Assembly (NCBI GenBank): GCA_023703615.1
Contig: CP097971.1
Span: 22,315-86,314 of the forward strand
From: SAR86 cluster bacterium
GTDB taxonomy: Bacteria; Pseudomonadota; Gammaproteobacteria; Magnimaribacterales; D2472
DNA length: 64,000 bases
Reading direction: 5' to 3'
Made by a program: the position numbers and the translations under genes. A model generated the notes under the pieces. That model saw nothing but the letters and a program-made list of their open reading frames with translations, had not been told where the DNA came from and did no database searches. Positions 28,236-36,931 of this stretch are shown here, one piece after another; position 1 is the stretch's first letter, and each line of letters opens with the position of its first letter.

Positions 28236-28738
28236 AAATTTTTTGAAGCCTCCATCCTGTCAACTTTTATAGAAAGCTCTCTTATTTTTTTATGAATTTT
28301 ATTGTTATTAGTATTTATTTTAGTTTGTCTTGATTGAGAAATCTTTTTCTTAGCAAAATATAAAATTAACGCTGTTGAGCTCCCAAAATATTTATCAATT
28401 AGATATGTTAAATCAATATCAGATTTCAACACGGTGTTTATTAAAACAAAAGCTAATTCAATATCCCCTTTTATTAGCTCTTTTTTAATTTTTCTTGAAG
28501 AGATAGCTAAAACTAAATCTTCAATACTAGCTTTAATTTCGAAATCAATATGATTTAGTTTGTCTAGCGATATTTTTTTTGAATTTTTTTCCAAATTAAC
28601 ATATATATTTCCATAATTATTCAAATTTAATTTAAATTTTACTGGATATATTTCTTTCAACTTTTCTTTAGCATTAGGAGCAGAGTTCTCAATATCTTTA
28701 ATGAAGCTGTTTAAATATTTTTCTAATTTATTTTTCAT
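28232..28738 (-). CDS. ubiJ: Ubiquinone biosynthesis accessory protein UbiJ (SCP2-like)
   Basis: A 168-aa protein in the ubiE-ubiB gap, the conserved site of ubiJ (yigP). UbiJ has an SCP2 lipid-binding domain and scaffolds the soluble Ubi complex with UbiK. Sequence similarity is weak by eye, so the call rests on position, length, the SCP2-like pattern in the first 100 residues and the lysine-rich helical C-terminus (RELSIKVDRMEAS). I chose ATG 28738, which gives an 11-base overlap with ubiE; a TTG six bases upstream is possible. Confidence 0.78.
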   Translation of the reverse strand: MKNKLEKYLNSFIKDIENSAPNAKEKLKEIYPVKFKLNLNNYGNIYVNLEKNSKKISLDKLNHIDFEIKASIEDLVLAISSRKIKKELIKGDIELAFVLINTVLKSDIDLTYLIDKYFGSSTALILYFAKKKISQSRQTKINTNNNKIHKKIRELSIKVDRMEASKNL

Positions 28739-29468
28739 AAGCAATATGTATGGAAACTATACCGTTTAGAAGATTATAAAATTGACACTTTTTAAAGCCT
28801 GTAGATAAAATCATTTCTTTAAGTTTTTCTTGATCAGGATGCATTCTTATCGATTCTGCTAAATATCTATAACTATCTGAATCATTTGCAATGATTGAAC
28901 CAAGTCTTGGCAAAATATTAAAGGAGTACCAATCATAAATTTTTGAGAAAACATGGTTTTTAGGTTTTGAGAATTCTAAGATAAGTAATTTACCATTCTG
29001 CTTTAGGCATCTTCTCATTTCCTTAAGGCCTTTTTCTTTATCTGTAAAATTTCTTAATCCAAAGCCAACTGTTATCAAATCAAATGTTTTATTTTTGAAT
29101 GGTATTAATTCACCACTTAGCTGACAAAAATGACAATTAGAGGAAAAATTTTCATTTATAGCTCTATTTCTTCCCTCTAGGAGCATATCAATATTTATAT
29201 CAGTCATAAATATTTCAGTATCTTTGTAGTTTGAATTTATGATTTTTGGAATATCTCCAGTACCACTTGCAATATCCAAAATAACATCATTTTTTGAAAT
29301 GCCACAAAGCTCAACAAGCACTTTTTTCCACAATCTATGCATGCCCATCGACATTGCATCATTCATCAAGTCATAATTAGTTGCTACCGAAGTAAAAACA
29401 TTTCCAACATGTTCTTCTTTATCCTTAATATCTACATCTTTAAAACCAAAATGTGTTTTTTTATTCAT
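28728..29468 (-). CDS. ubiE: Ubiquinone/menaquinone methyltransferase UbiE
   Basis: SAM-dependent C-methyltransferase of quinone synthesis, 246 aa. The family N-terminus FGFKDVDIKDKEEHVGNVF and YDLMNDAMSMGMHRLWK are clear; the SAM-binding motif is ILDIASGTGDI; GFGLRNF and RMHPDQEKL follow. ATG 29468 overlaps the rsgA stop by eight bases. It would act with UbiJ and UbiB downstream in the same transcript. Confidence 0.95.
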   Translation of the reverse strand: MNKKTHFGFKDVDIKDKEEHVGNVFTSVATNYDLMNDAMSMGMHRLWKKVLVELCGISKNDVILDIASGTGDIPKIINSNYKDTEIFMTDINIDMLLEGRNRAINENFSSNCHFCQLSGELIPFKNKTFDLITVGFGLRNFTDKEKGLKEMRRCLKQNGKLLILEFSKPKNHVFSKIYDWYSFNILPRLGSIIANDSDSYRYLAESIRMHPDQEKLKEMILSTGFKKCQFYNLLNGIVSIHIAYEK

Positions 29469-30327
29469 CAAGAAAGTCCCTAAATTTTATGAAATTATTG
29501 TATCTAGTTTCATGAATTTCTCCATTTTTTAAAGCTTGAAGTACTCCACAACCTTCTTCTGAAGTATGACTGCAATTTTTAAATTTACAATTTTTTGCGT
29601 GTTCAAATATTTCTGAAAATCCTATAATAATTTTTTCTCTTCCCCATCCTGCTATGGTTACATCTCTCACTCCTGGACTATCTATTATTTTAGTATTACC
29701 AGGAATTTCATAGAGAGTAGATAAAGAAGTTGTATGAACACCCCTATCATTTGAAAGAAAATTAGTCTTAATATCCTTACCAGTAATAGATTTGGTGAGA
29801 GTTGACTTACCAGCCCCAGACTTACCAACAAATAAAACGCTCTCGTTCCTGAGAAAATCTTTTAATTTAGCTAAATTTATTTCTTCTTTAGAGGATATAT
29901 CGATAACTTTAATATTAATTTCTTTGTATATGTTAATTTTAGATCTATATTCTTTATCCTGATTAAGATCAATTTTGTTATTTATTATAAATGGTTCTAT
30001 ATTTGAAAGTTTGGCTGTAATTATCCATTTATCAATAAATTTCTCATTTGTTATTGGTTTTGGTGAAACTATAATCCCAACTTTGGAAATGTTAGCAGCA
30101 AAAATTTTTGATCTATACCCATCTTTTTTTTTAATAGATGATATTCTAGGAAGCAAATTAATGATTTTTCCTTTAATTTCATTGCTGTCTTGAATAACTT
30201 CAATCTCAACCATATCACCAACAACCACTCCTTTAATCGCAATACATTTTAAATTTGTATCACCAACCTTAACCAAACAACTATTTGAATAGAACTCAAT
30301 AACTAATCCTGTTTGAACTTTTTTCAT
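29461..30327 (-). CDS. rsgA: Ribosome small subunit GTPase RsgA
   Basis: Circularly permuted GTPase that checks late 30S maturation. After an N-terminal OB fold (about 1-65) the order is G4 NNKIDL, then G1 GKSGAGKST, then G3 DSPG, diagnostic for RsgA. A C-terminal zinc knuckle follows (CKFKNCSHTSEEGCGV). I chose ATG 30327 (MKKVQTGLV); a longer form begins at 30345. It is divergent from orn, an arrangement shared with E. coli. Confidence 0.95.
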   Translation of the reverse strand: MKKVQTGLVIEFYSNSCLVKVGDTNLKCIAIKGVVVGDMVEIEVIQDSNEIKGKIINLLPRISSIKKKDGYRSKIFAANISKVGIIVSPKPITNEKFIDKWIITAKLSNIEPFIINNKIDLNQDKEYRSKINIYKEINIKVIDISSKEEINLAKLKDFLRNESVLFVGKSGAGKSTLTKSITGKDIKTNFLSNDRGVHTTSLSTLYEIPGNTKIIDSPGVRDVTIAGWGREKIIIGFSEIFEHAKNCKFKNCSHTSEEGCGVLQALKNGEIHETRYNNFIKFRDFLDE

Positions 30328-30368
30328 ATAAAGCACAAAATACACTAAACAGAGTAATATAAAAAGCT

Positions 30369-30920
30369 ATGAAAACCATGCAATCAAAACAAAATCTTAT
30401 TTGGATTGACCTTGAAATGACAGGATTAGATCCAGAATCTGAAAGAATTATCGAAATAGCGACATTAATTACGGATTCTAATCTAAATCTTGTTGCAGAA
30501 GGCCCTAATTTAGTTATTTCCCAGCCCGGAAGCTTAATTGATAACATGGATGATTGGAATAAATCCCAGCACAGTTCATCTGGTCTAATCGAAGAGGTCA
30601 AAAAAAGTATAATTACTGAGCAAGCAGCAGAAATAGAGACACTAGAATTTGTATCTAAATATGTTTCTGAAAAACAATCTCCAATGTGTGGAAATACTGT
30701 TTCCCATGACAGGCGCTTTTTAATAAAGTACATGCCTCGGCTAGAATCATATTTTAATTATAGGCATATTGATGTGTCTTCATTTAAAGAGGTCGCCGTT
30801 AGGTGGATGAATGAAGCACAAACCTATGAAAAGAATGGATCTCATAGAGCTTTAGGAGATATAAAGGAATCCGTTGAAGAATTAAAATTTTACAAAAAAT
30901 TGTTTTTGCCTGAGGATTAA
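30369..30920 (+). CDS. orn: Oligoribonuclease
   Basis: DEDDh 3'-5' exonuclease that degrades di- to pentanucleotides, including pGpG. The 183-aa protein has LIWIDLEMTGLDPESERIIE with the first two acidic residues, CGNTVSHDRRFL, and HRALGDIKESVEEL with the His/Asp pair. ATG 30369 is used; a second ATG three codons on is possible. Divergent from rsgA across about 40 bases. Confidence 0.96.
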   Translation: MKTMQSKQNLIWIDLEMTGLDPESERIIEIATLITDSNLNLVAEGPNLVISQPGSLIDNMDDWNKSQHSSSGLIEEVKKSIITEQAAEIETLEFVSKYVSEKQSPMCGNTVSHDRRFLIKYMPRLESYFNYRHIDVSSFKEVAVRWMNEAQTYEKNGSHRALGDIKESVEELKFYKKLFLPED

Positions 30921-30923
30921 ATT

Positions 30924-31250
30924 TTACTCTTTTTTATTTGCAGGTTGAATATTTAAAGGAAAAGGACTTACCTGACTGCTATTTTTTTTAATTTTTGCTT
31001 CTCCAGATTCAGAAACTTCATCTATTCTTATAATTGCATTGATGGGGATATAACTTCTCTCAACATTTACAAACTCATTCTTTAATTTTTCAGAAGATGG
31101 ATCGACAACTAGCTGTTTATCTTTATTAAATATATACTCTTCAACCTCTATGAAACCATACATATCACTTTGGTAAATCTGTTTAGCAAATACTTCATAG
31201 ATTTCGCCAAGTTGAATGAATATAATTTTATATATATTGTTGGATTTCAT
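30924..31250 (-). CDS. DUF1820 family protein
   Basis: A 108-aa cytosolic protein recognised as DUF1820 by IYKIIFIQLGEIYEVFAKQI near the start, GFIEVEEYIF, VDPSSEKLKNEF and ERSYIPINAIIRIDEV. The function is unknown. It lies divergent from miaB, where pseudomonads also carry a DUF1820 gene, and converges on orn with three bases between. No catalytic or metal motif is visible. Confidence 0.85.
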   Translation of the reverse strand: MKSNNIYKIIFIQLGEIYEVFAKQIYQSDMYGFIEVEEYIFNKDKQLVVDPSSEKLKNEFVNVERSYIPINAIIRIDEVSESGEAKIKKNSSQVSPFPLNIQPANKKE

Positions 31251-31300
31251 AATTAATTATATGGGTATATTTTTTTATAACAAAAGATAAAAAGTAAATT

Positions 31301-32626
31301 ATGTCAAAAAAATTATTTGTAAAAACTCATGGCTGCCAAATGAATGAGTATGATTCAGCAAAAATGATTGATCTTTTGCAAGAAAATGAAAAATTTGAAA
31401 TTGCTGAATCAGAAGACAAAGCTGATCTTTTAATACTAAATACCTGTTCGATTAGAGAGAAAGCTCAAGAAAAAGTATTTCATCAAGTTGGAAGATGGAG
31501 GAAATTAAAAGAAAAAAATCCAAATATTAAAATTGCTATTGGAGGTTGTGTTGCCTCACAAGAAGGCAAAGAAATTATTAAAAGAGCGCCTGCAGTTGAT
31601 ATTGTATTTGGCCCTCAAACATTACATAAACTTCCTGAGCTATACAACAATAGAATTAAAAATGATGAAAAACAGATTGATATATCTTTTCCTAAGTTAG
31701 AAAAATTCAATTATCTACCTATAAAAGGCATTGGTGAACCATCTGCATTTGTTTCAATTATAGAGGGATGCAATAAGTATTGTTCATTCTGTGTTGTTCC
31801 AAAAACTAGAGGTCATGAAGTTTCAAGAAGTGTAGAGGATATTCTCAATGAAATTTCAAAGCTTGCAGACAACGGAACAAGAGAAATCCATCTTTTAGGC
31901 CAAAATGTAAATAATTTTAAGGGCACATATAAAAATGAAAAATCATCACTAGCGAAACTTATTGAACTAACTTCAAAAATTGAAAATATTGAGAGAATAA
32001 GATATACGACTAGCCATCCATATGAATTTAAAGATGATCTCGTAGATATTTACGATAAAGTTCCTGAATTAGTAAGCCATGTTCATTTACCTGTTCAAAG
32101 CGGCTCAGATAGAATATTAAAATTAATGAGAAGAAGATATACGATAGACAGCTATTTAAGTTTAGTTGATAAAATTAAGAAAGTTAGATCTGACATGAGC
32201 TTTTCATCTGATTTTATTGTTGGATTTCCAGGAGAAACAGCAAATGATTTCGAGTTAACAATGAATTTAATCAATGAAGTCCAGTTTGATGAATCATATA
32301 GTTTTATATATAGCCCACGCCCAAACACAACTGCCTCTGATATGGACGATGATGTAACAAAAGATGAAAAAAAAGAAAGATTAGATATTTTACAAAATAG
32401 ATTAAATCAACTTTCTTTTGGGTATAGCAGAAAAAAAGTGGACACACTTCAAACTTGTCTAGTGTATGGCCAATCAAAAAGGGACCCTGGCCAACTTCAG
32501 GCTAGAACAATTTGTAACAGAATTGTTAATTTTTCATCATGTGATATTGATTTAATTGGCCAAATGGTTAATATTCAAATTAATGAAGCATTACCAAATA
32601 GTCTTAGAGGCACATTAAGTAATTAA
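31301..32626 (+). CDS. miaB: tRNA-2-methylthio-N6-isopentenyladenosine synthase
   Basis: Radical-SAM methylthiotransferase acting on A37 of tRNAs. The 441-aa protein has the N-terminal UPF0004 cysteines C12, C49 and C83 (auxiliary 4Fe-4S cluster) and the radical-SAM cluster C157, C161, C164 (CNKYCSFC), then a C-terminal TRAM domain. It heads miaB-phoH-ybeY-corC-lnt-ldt, with a one-base overlap with the next gene. Confidence 0.96.
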   Translation: MSKKLFVKTHGCQMNEYDSAKMIDLLQENEKFEIAESEDKADLLILNTCSIREKAQEKVFHQVGRWRKLKEKNPNIKIAIGGCVASQEGKEIIKRAPAVDIVFGPQTLHKLPELYNNRIKNDEKQIDISFPKLEKFNYLPIKGIGEPSAFVSIIEGCNKYCSFCVVPKTRGHEVSRSVEDILNEISKLADNGTREIHLLGQNVNNFKGTYKNEKSSLAKLIELTSKIENIERIRYTTSHPYEFKDDLVDIYDKVPELVSHVHLPVQSGSDRILKLMRRRYTIDSYLSLVDKIKKVRSDMSFSSDFIVGFPGETANDFELTMNLINEVQFDESYSFIYSPRPNTTASDMDDDVTKDEKKERLDILQNRLNQLSFGYSRKKVDTLQTCLVYGQSKRDPGQLQARTICNRIVNFSSCDIDLIGQMVNIQINEALPNSLRGTLSN

Positions 32627-33588
32627 TGCCAAAAGATTCATCTTTAAAAAAAATAGAACTTAAACCTTCAAATGCAGATGCATTGGTTAGGTTTGTGGGT
32701 GAATTAAACCAAAATCTAAAATTTGTTGAAAAAACTTTTGACGTAAAAATATTTCAAAACGGTAATAATTTAAAAATTAAAGGCAAAGAAAAAGATGTTC
32801 AACTATCTGCCGATGCGCTTAAAAGACTTTATGAGGCAGCCGGACAAGGAGTTGAAATAACAAAAGAGTCTTTGTATCTTTATATTTATGATTCAGAAGA
32901 TTCAATCAAAGATGAATCATTTATCATTGAAACGCCAAAAAAAAGAATTATTCCTAGAGGGAGCAATCAGAGCAGTTATATTAAAAACATTAAAAATTTT
33001 GAAGTAAATTTTGGAATTGGTCCAGCTGGAACAGGTAAAACATATCTTGCTGTAGCGGCTGCAATTGATGCGCTTATTAATGAAAGTGTTAAGAGAATAA
33101 TTTTAATTAGGCCTGCAGTAGAGGCTGGTGAAAAACTCGGTTTTCTTCCTGGAGATTTATCTCAAAAAGTTGATCCTTATTTGCGTCCTTTATATGATGC
33201 ACTCTATGCCATGCTTGGTATTGATAAAACAGAAAAACTTTTGCTTAAAGGAATTATAGAAATTGCACCTTTAGCATATATGAGAGGGAGAACACTAAAC
33301 GATGCCTTTATAATTATGGATGAAAGCCAAAACACTACTGAAGAACAAATGAAAATGGTCCTTACAAGAATAGGATACGGATCTCATCTTGTGGTAAATG
33401 GAGATTTAACACAAATAGATTTACCTAAAAATATATCATCAGGTTTAAGTCATGTTGCTAAAGTTTTAAAAAATACAAAAGGCATAGGATTTACAATGTT
33501 TTCATCAAAAGATGTGATTAGACATCCAATAGTTCGAAAAATAATAGATGCATATAAAAAATTTGAAGATAATTTAATTAGAAAGTGA
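32626..33588 (+). CDS. ybeZ: PhoH-like ATPase YbeZ
   Basis: A 320-aa PhoH-family NTPase with a KH-like N-terminal part and a P-loop GPAGTGKTYLAVAAA near residues 131-145, followed by RPAVEAGEKLGFLPGD and the Walker B-like IMDESQNTT. It is thought to act with the endonuclease YbeY in rRNA processing; ybeY follows in a GTGA overlap, supporting that partnership. Confidence 0.94.
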   Translation: MPKDSSLKKIELKPSNADALVRFVGELNQNLKFVEKTFDVKIFQNGNNLKIKGKEKDVQLSADALKRLYEAAGQGVEITKESLYLYIYDSEDSIKDESFIIETPKKRIIPRGSNQSSYIKNIKNFEVNFGIGPAGTGKTYLAVAAAIDALINESVKRIILIRPAVEAGEKLGFLPGDLSQKVDPYLRPLYDALYAMLGIDKTEKLLLKGIIEIAPLAYMRGRTLNDAFIIMDESQNTTEEQMKMVLTRIGYGSHLVVNGDLTQIDLPKNISSGLSHVAKVLKNTKGIGFTMFSSKDVIRHPIVRKIIDAYKKFEDNLIRK

Positions 33589-34034
33589 GTCTATCAATTG
33601 CATTTGAAAAAAATTATTCCATTGAGAATTCATTAGCTAAAAAACTAATTAAAGCTTACGAATTTATCTGTGCAGAAGAAGGTATACATGAGTCATCTAT
33701 AAACCTTATGATATTAGGAGACAAAGAGATTACTGCTCTTAATAGCAAATACAGAAATAAGAAAAAGCCCACAGATGTTTTGTCATTTACAAATGATGAT
33801 ATTTCAAAAACTCACACAAATAATTTAGGTGATATTGCAATTAATATTGAATTTGTAAGACGTGAATCAAAAGAAATTAATAAATCTTTTGAAAGTCATA
33901 TGATTCACATGTTAGTTCATGGCATATATCATATATTAGGATATGATCATGAAATGGATGATAAAGCTATAATTATGGAAGAAAAAGAAACATTGGTATT
34001 AAAAAGTATTGGAATATCCAATCCTTACACATAA
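33585..34034 (+). CDS. ybeY: Endoribonuclease YbeY
   Basis: Zinc-dependent single-strand endoribonuclease for 16S rRNA 3'-end processing and 70S quality control, 149 aa. The metal motif HGIYHILGYDHE contains the three histidines, and KKPTDVLSFTND is the conserved substrate-side segment. The start is GTG 33585, overlapping the ybeZ stop. Confidence 0.95.
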   Translation: MSLSIAFEKNYSIENSLAKKLIKAYEFICAEEGIHESSINLMILGDKEITALNSKYRNKKKPTDVLSFTNDDISKTHTNNLGDIAINIEFVRRESKEINKSFESHMIHMLVHGIYHILGYDHEMDDKAIIMEEKETLVLKSIGISNPYT

Positions 34035-34889
34035 ATGAAAGATCATCAGAAAACAGATGATAGTCACCCTCCTTCGGGACTATTAGATAAGTTAAAAAAA
34101 TATTTTAGAAATCCTTTCTTTATAAAGACTCAGTCTTTGTCTGAAGTTACAGATTTTTTAAAAGATGCTGTTGATCAAAATATAATCGATAAAGAAGCTG
34201 AATCTATAGCTAATAAAGCAATAAGATTAAAGGATATTACTGTTAAAGAAATAATGGTACCAAAAGTAGATATGGTAACTGTTGAAATCGACGAAGATAC
34301 AGATGTTATTATTAAAAAGATTATTGAATCAGGTCATTCCAGATATCCTGTTCTTGGAAAAGAAAGGGATGAGGTAAATGGAATCCTGCTAGCAAAAGAC
34401 TTGCTACCAAAACTTTTTTCTGGGTCGACTGACTTTGATATAGTAAATATGTTACGCGATCCTAATGTTGTACCTGAAACAAAAAAAGCTGACTCCCTTT
34501 TAGAAGAATTTAAACAAGATAGATCCCATTTAGCAATTGTGATTGATGAATACGGATCAATCTCTGGTCTTGTGACTATTGAAGATATATTAGAAGAACT
34601 TGTTGGAGAGATTGAAGATGAGCACGATATAGAAGAAGAGGAAATTATTCAGATTAGCAAAAATAAATATAGTGTTGATTCAAAAGTAGAACTAGAAGAA
34701 TTTATCACCTATTTTAATATTGAAATTGATCCTCTAAGCATAGATGCAGAAACATTAGGCGGTCTATTTATTTCGAAATTTGGAGTTCTGCCAAAAAAAG
34801 GCGATCAAATAAAGCTAAGTAATTTAAAAATCAAAGTCTCTGATACAGACGCAAGAAGAATCAAGACATTTTTAGTCTCAAAAGAGTAA
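34035..34889 (+). CDS. ybeX: CBS-domain protein CorC/YbeX
   Basis: A 284-aa soluble protein with two CBS domains (about 65-190; VKEIMVPKVDMVTVE and VIDEYGSISGLVTIEDILEELVGEI) and a C-terminal CorC/HlyC transporter-associated domain (about 205-284). The family is linked to magnesium/cobalt efflux and, through its fixed place after ybeY, to ribosome metabolism. It starts on the base after the ybeY stop and shares one base with lnt. Confidence 0.93.
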   Translation: MKDHQKTDDSHPPSGLLDKLKKYFRNPFFIKTQSLSEVTDFLKDAVDQNIIDKEAESIANKAIRLKDITVKEIMVPKVDMVTVEIDEDTDVIIKKIIESGHSRYPVLGKERDEVNGILLAKDLLPKLFSGSTDFDIVNMLRDPNVVPETKKADSLLEEFKQDRSHLAIVIDEYGSISGLVTIEDILEELVGEIEDEHDIEEEEIIQISKNKYSVDSKVELEEFITYFNIEIDPLSIDAETLGGLFISKFGVLPKKGDQIKLSNLKIKVSDTDARRIKTFLVSKE

Positions 34890-36346
34890 TGTTTTTTAAA
34901 AATTATCTATACCCATTCTTCTTTGGTTTAGTAGGCATCTTTGCATTTGCGCCCTTTTCAATCAAACCTTTAATTTTTGTTTCCTACTTCTATTTAATCA
35001 ACAGCCTAATCACAACAAAAAAAAATTTTTCTCAAATTTTAAGCTGGGGTATAGGCCATTGGAGTTTTGGAATGTCTTGGTTAATAGTAAGTATTTACTA
35101 CTATGGAGAAACAACCATAGCAACTTCTTTAATAATTTATATTTTATTAATTTTGTTATTAACATTAGTATTTACCTTACCATTGTTAATTATTAATAAG
35201 ATTTTAAAATGGTTAAATAACTCAAGAAAAGTATACGATGTTGTATTTGTTTCAATTGCATTCCTTATTAGCGAATGGTCGAGATATTATTTTTTAAATG
35301 GTGTTCCATGGCTAATACCTGGCAACATTTTTTTAGACACTTACATACAAAATAGTTATCCGATTCTTGGGGTATTTTTTGGCTCATTAATAATTTATTT
35401 ATTTTCATCATCTTTTGTTTTTTATAACAAAAACACGCAAACTCTTATCGTTCTAATTTTATTATCAGCTTTAACAATCTTTCCTGAAAATAAAATTAAC
35501 GAAGACGATAGTTATGATTATCAGATATCTATTGTTCAACCAGCATCTGATCCTTTTCTTAAATACGAAGAAAATTATTTTAGATTAATTGAAAATAATA
35601 TAATTGAATTATTATCAAAGGTACCAAAAAATACGGATCTAGTTATACTTCCCGAGGCTGAATTACCATATGCGATAAATAGCGTTAAATTTGATCTTTT
35701 TCTAGATAAACTATCTAAGTCTAAGGGACTTATAATGGGTGTATGGCTTTTTGATAAAAATAAACTCTATAATGCTATTTATAACTTAGATAATAAAAAT
35801 TTGTACAAAAAACAGCATTTAGTGCCATTTGGTGAATATATTCCTTTTTTACCGAAGTTGCGTGGTTTAATTCAATTTTTTGAATTACCCATGTCAAATG
35901 TGAGTCATGGAGGCATTAATCAGGAAAAATTTTCCATTTTAGATAATATAGAAGTTGCAACACCTATATGTTTTGATATAGCTTTTGCAAAAACTGTTAG
36001 AAAAATAAACAAAAGTTCTAAAATTATGATTAATATCAGCAATGATACATGGTTTGGCGATTCTATTGGCCCACATCAGCATTTAAGCATTACAAGAATA
36101 AGAGCTCTTGAAAATAATAGATGGGTTATTAGAGCAACTAATAATGGCATTTCAGGAATAATTGACAATAAAGGAACTATTGTCGATATTTTAGATAAAG
36201 GTAAAAAAGGATTACTTAACGGTAATGTTAATTTGGTTGATCATCAAAGTATATACAATAAGTTTGGTTATATGATTGTAGGAGTAGTCTCATTTATTTT
36301 TATATTAATCTTATTTATAATGAGAATATGCAAAAATCTTTATTAA
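34889..36346 (+). CDS. lnt: Apolipoprotein N-acyltransferase
   Basis: Inner-membrane enzyme that adds the third acyl chain to lipoproteins, 485 aa. The N-terminal 200 residues are membrane segments. The nitrilase domain follows, with the catalytic glutamate in LPEAELPYA (about 255) and the nucleophilic cysteine in TPICFDIAF (about 362), plus a C-terminal helix. Lipoproteins it could mature in this window include LptM and the 58.2-kb lipoprotein. It overlaps the next gene by 19 bases. Confidence 0.95.
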   Translation: MFFKNYLYPFFFGLVGIFAFAPFSIKPLIFVSYFYLINSLITTKKNFSQILSWGIGHWSFGMSWLIVSIYYYGETTIATSLIIYILLILLLTLVFTLPLLIINKILKWLNNSRKVYDVVFVSIAFLISEWSRYYFLNGVPWLIPGNIFLDTYIQNSYPILGVFFGSLIIYLFSSSFVFYNKNTQTLIVLILLSALTIFPENKINEDDSYDYQISIVQPASDPFLKYEENYFRLIENNIIELLSKVPKNTDLVILPEAELPYAINSVKFDLFLDKLSKSKGLIMGVWLFDKNKLYNAIYNLDNKNLYKKQHLVPFGEYIPFLPKLRGLIQFFELPMSNVSHGGINQEKFSILDNIEVATPICFDIAFAKTVRKINKSSKIMINISNDTWFGDSIGPHQHLSITRIRALENNRWVIRATNNGISGIIDNKGTIVDILDKGKKGLLNGNVNLVDHQSIYNKFGYMIVGVVSFIFILILFIMRICKNLY

Positions 36347-36906
36347 AAACTACGATTTTACTGCTTATTCTCGTATCACCACGTGATTATACTAATGCAA
36401 ATGATCAAATTGAAAAGCCGGAATTAAAAATAAAAATCTTAGTTGACATATCAGAACAAAGGCTCTATCTGAAAAGTGGTGAACAAACCCTGGTGAGCTA
36501 TCCAATTTCTACGTCTAAGTATGGTGAAGGCAGTAAAGAAAATTCATTTAAAACCCCCTTAGGCAATCATATTATTAAAGAAAAAATAGGAGAAAATGCC
36601 CCTATTAATACAATATTTATTTCTAGAATAAATACTAAAAATATTGCATCAATTGAGAATAAACCAAAAAATACAGAAAATGATTATGTAACTTCAAGGA
36701 TTATGTGGCTTGAAGGAGAAGAGAATGGAGTTAATAAAGGCCCTGGTATTGATTCTTATGAAAGATACATCTATATTCATGGTACTCATGAGGAGGGCTT
36801 AATTGGCGTCAAAGCATCTCATGGATGCATAAGAATGTTTAATGTTGATGTGATTGATTTGTATGATCGTATATATAATGGGACAAAAGTCATTATTAGG
36901 GCATAA
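36328..36906 (+). CDS. L,D-transpeptidase (YkuD domain)
   Basis: A 192-aa exported enzyme expected to make 3-3 peptidoglycan cross-links or attach proteins to peptidoglycan. A signal peptide (about 1-24) is followed by a YkuD domain with the motif H151...SHGCIRM, where C167 is the nucleophile and H165 sits in SHGC. No LysM or peptidoglycan-binding domain is present. It overlaps lnt by 19 bases, adding a wall enzyme to the miaB-lnt run; this pairing is not part of the usual enterobacterial operon. Confidence 0.9.
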   Translation: MQKSLLKTTILLLILVSPRDYTNANDQIEKPELKIKILVDISEQRLYLKSGEQTLVSYPISTSKYGEGSKENSFKTPLGNHIIKEKIGENAPINTIFISRINTKNIASIENKPKNTENDYVTSRIMWLEGEENGVNKGPGIDSYERYIYIHGTHEEGLIGVKASHGCIRMFNVDVIDLYDRIYNGTKVIIRA

Positions 36907-36931
36907 AGTTAATACTTAATAAGTCTATTAA

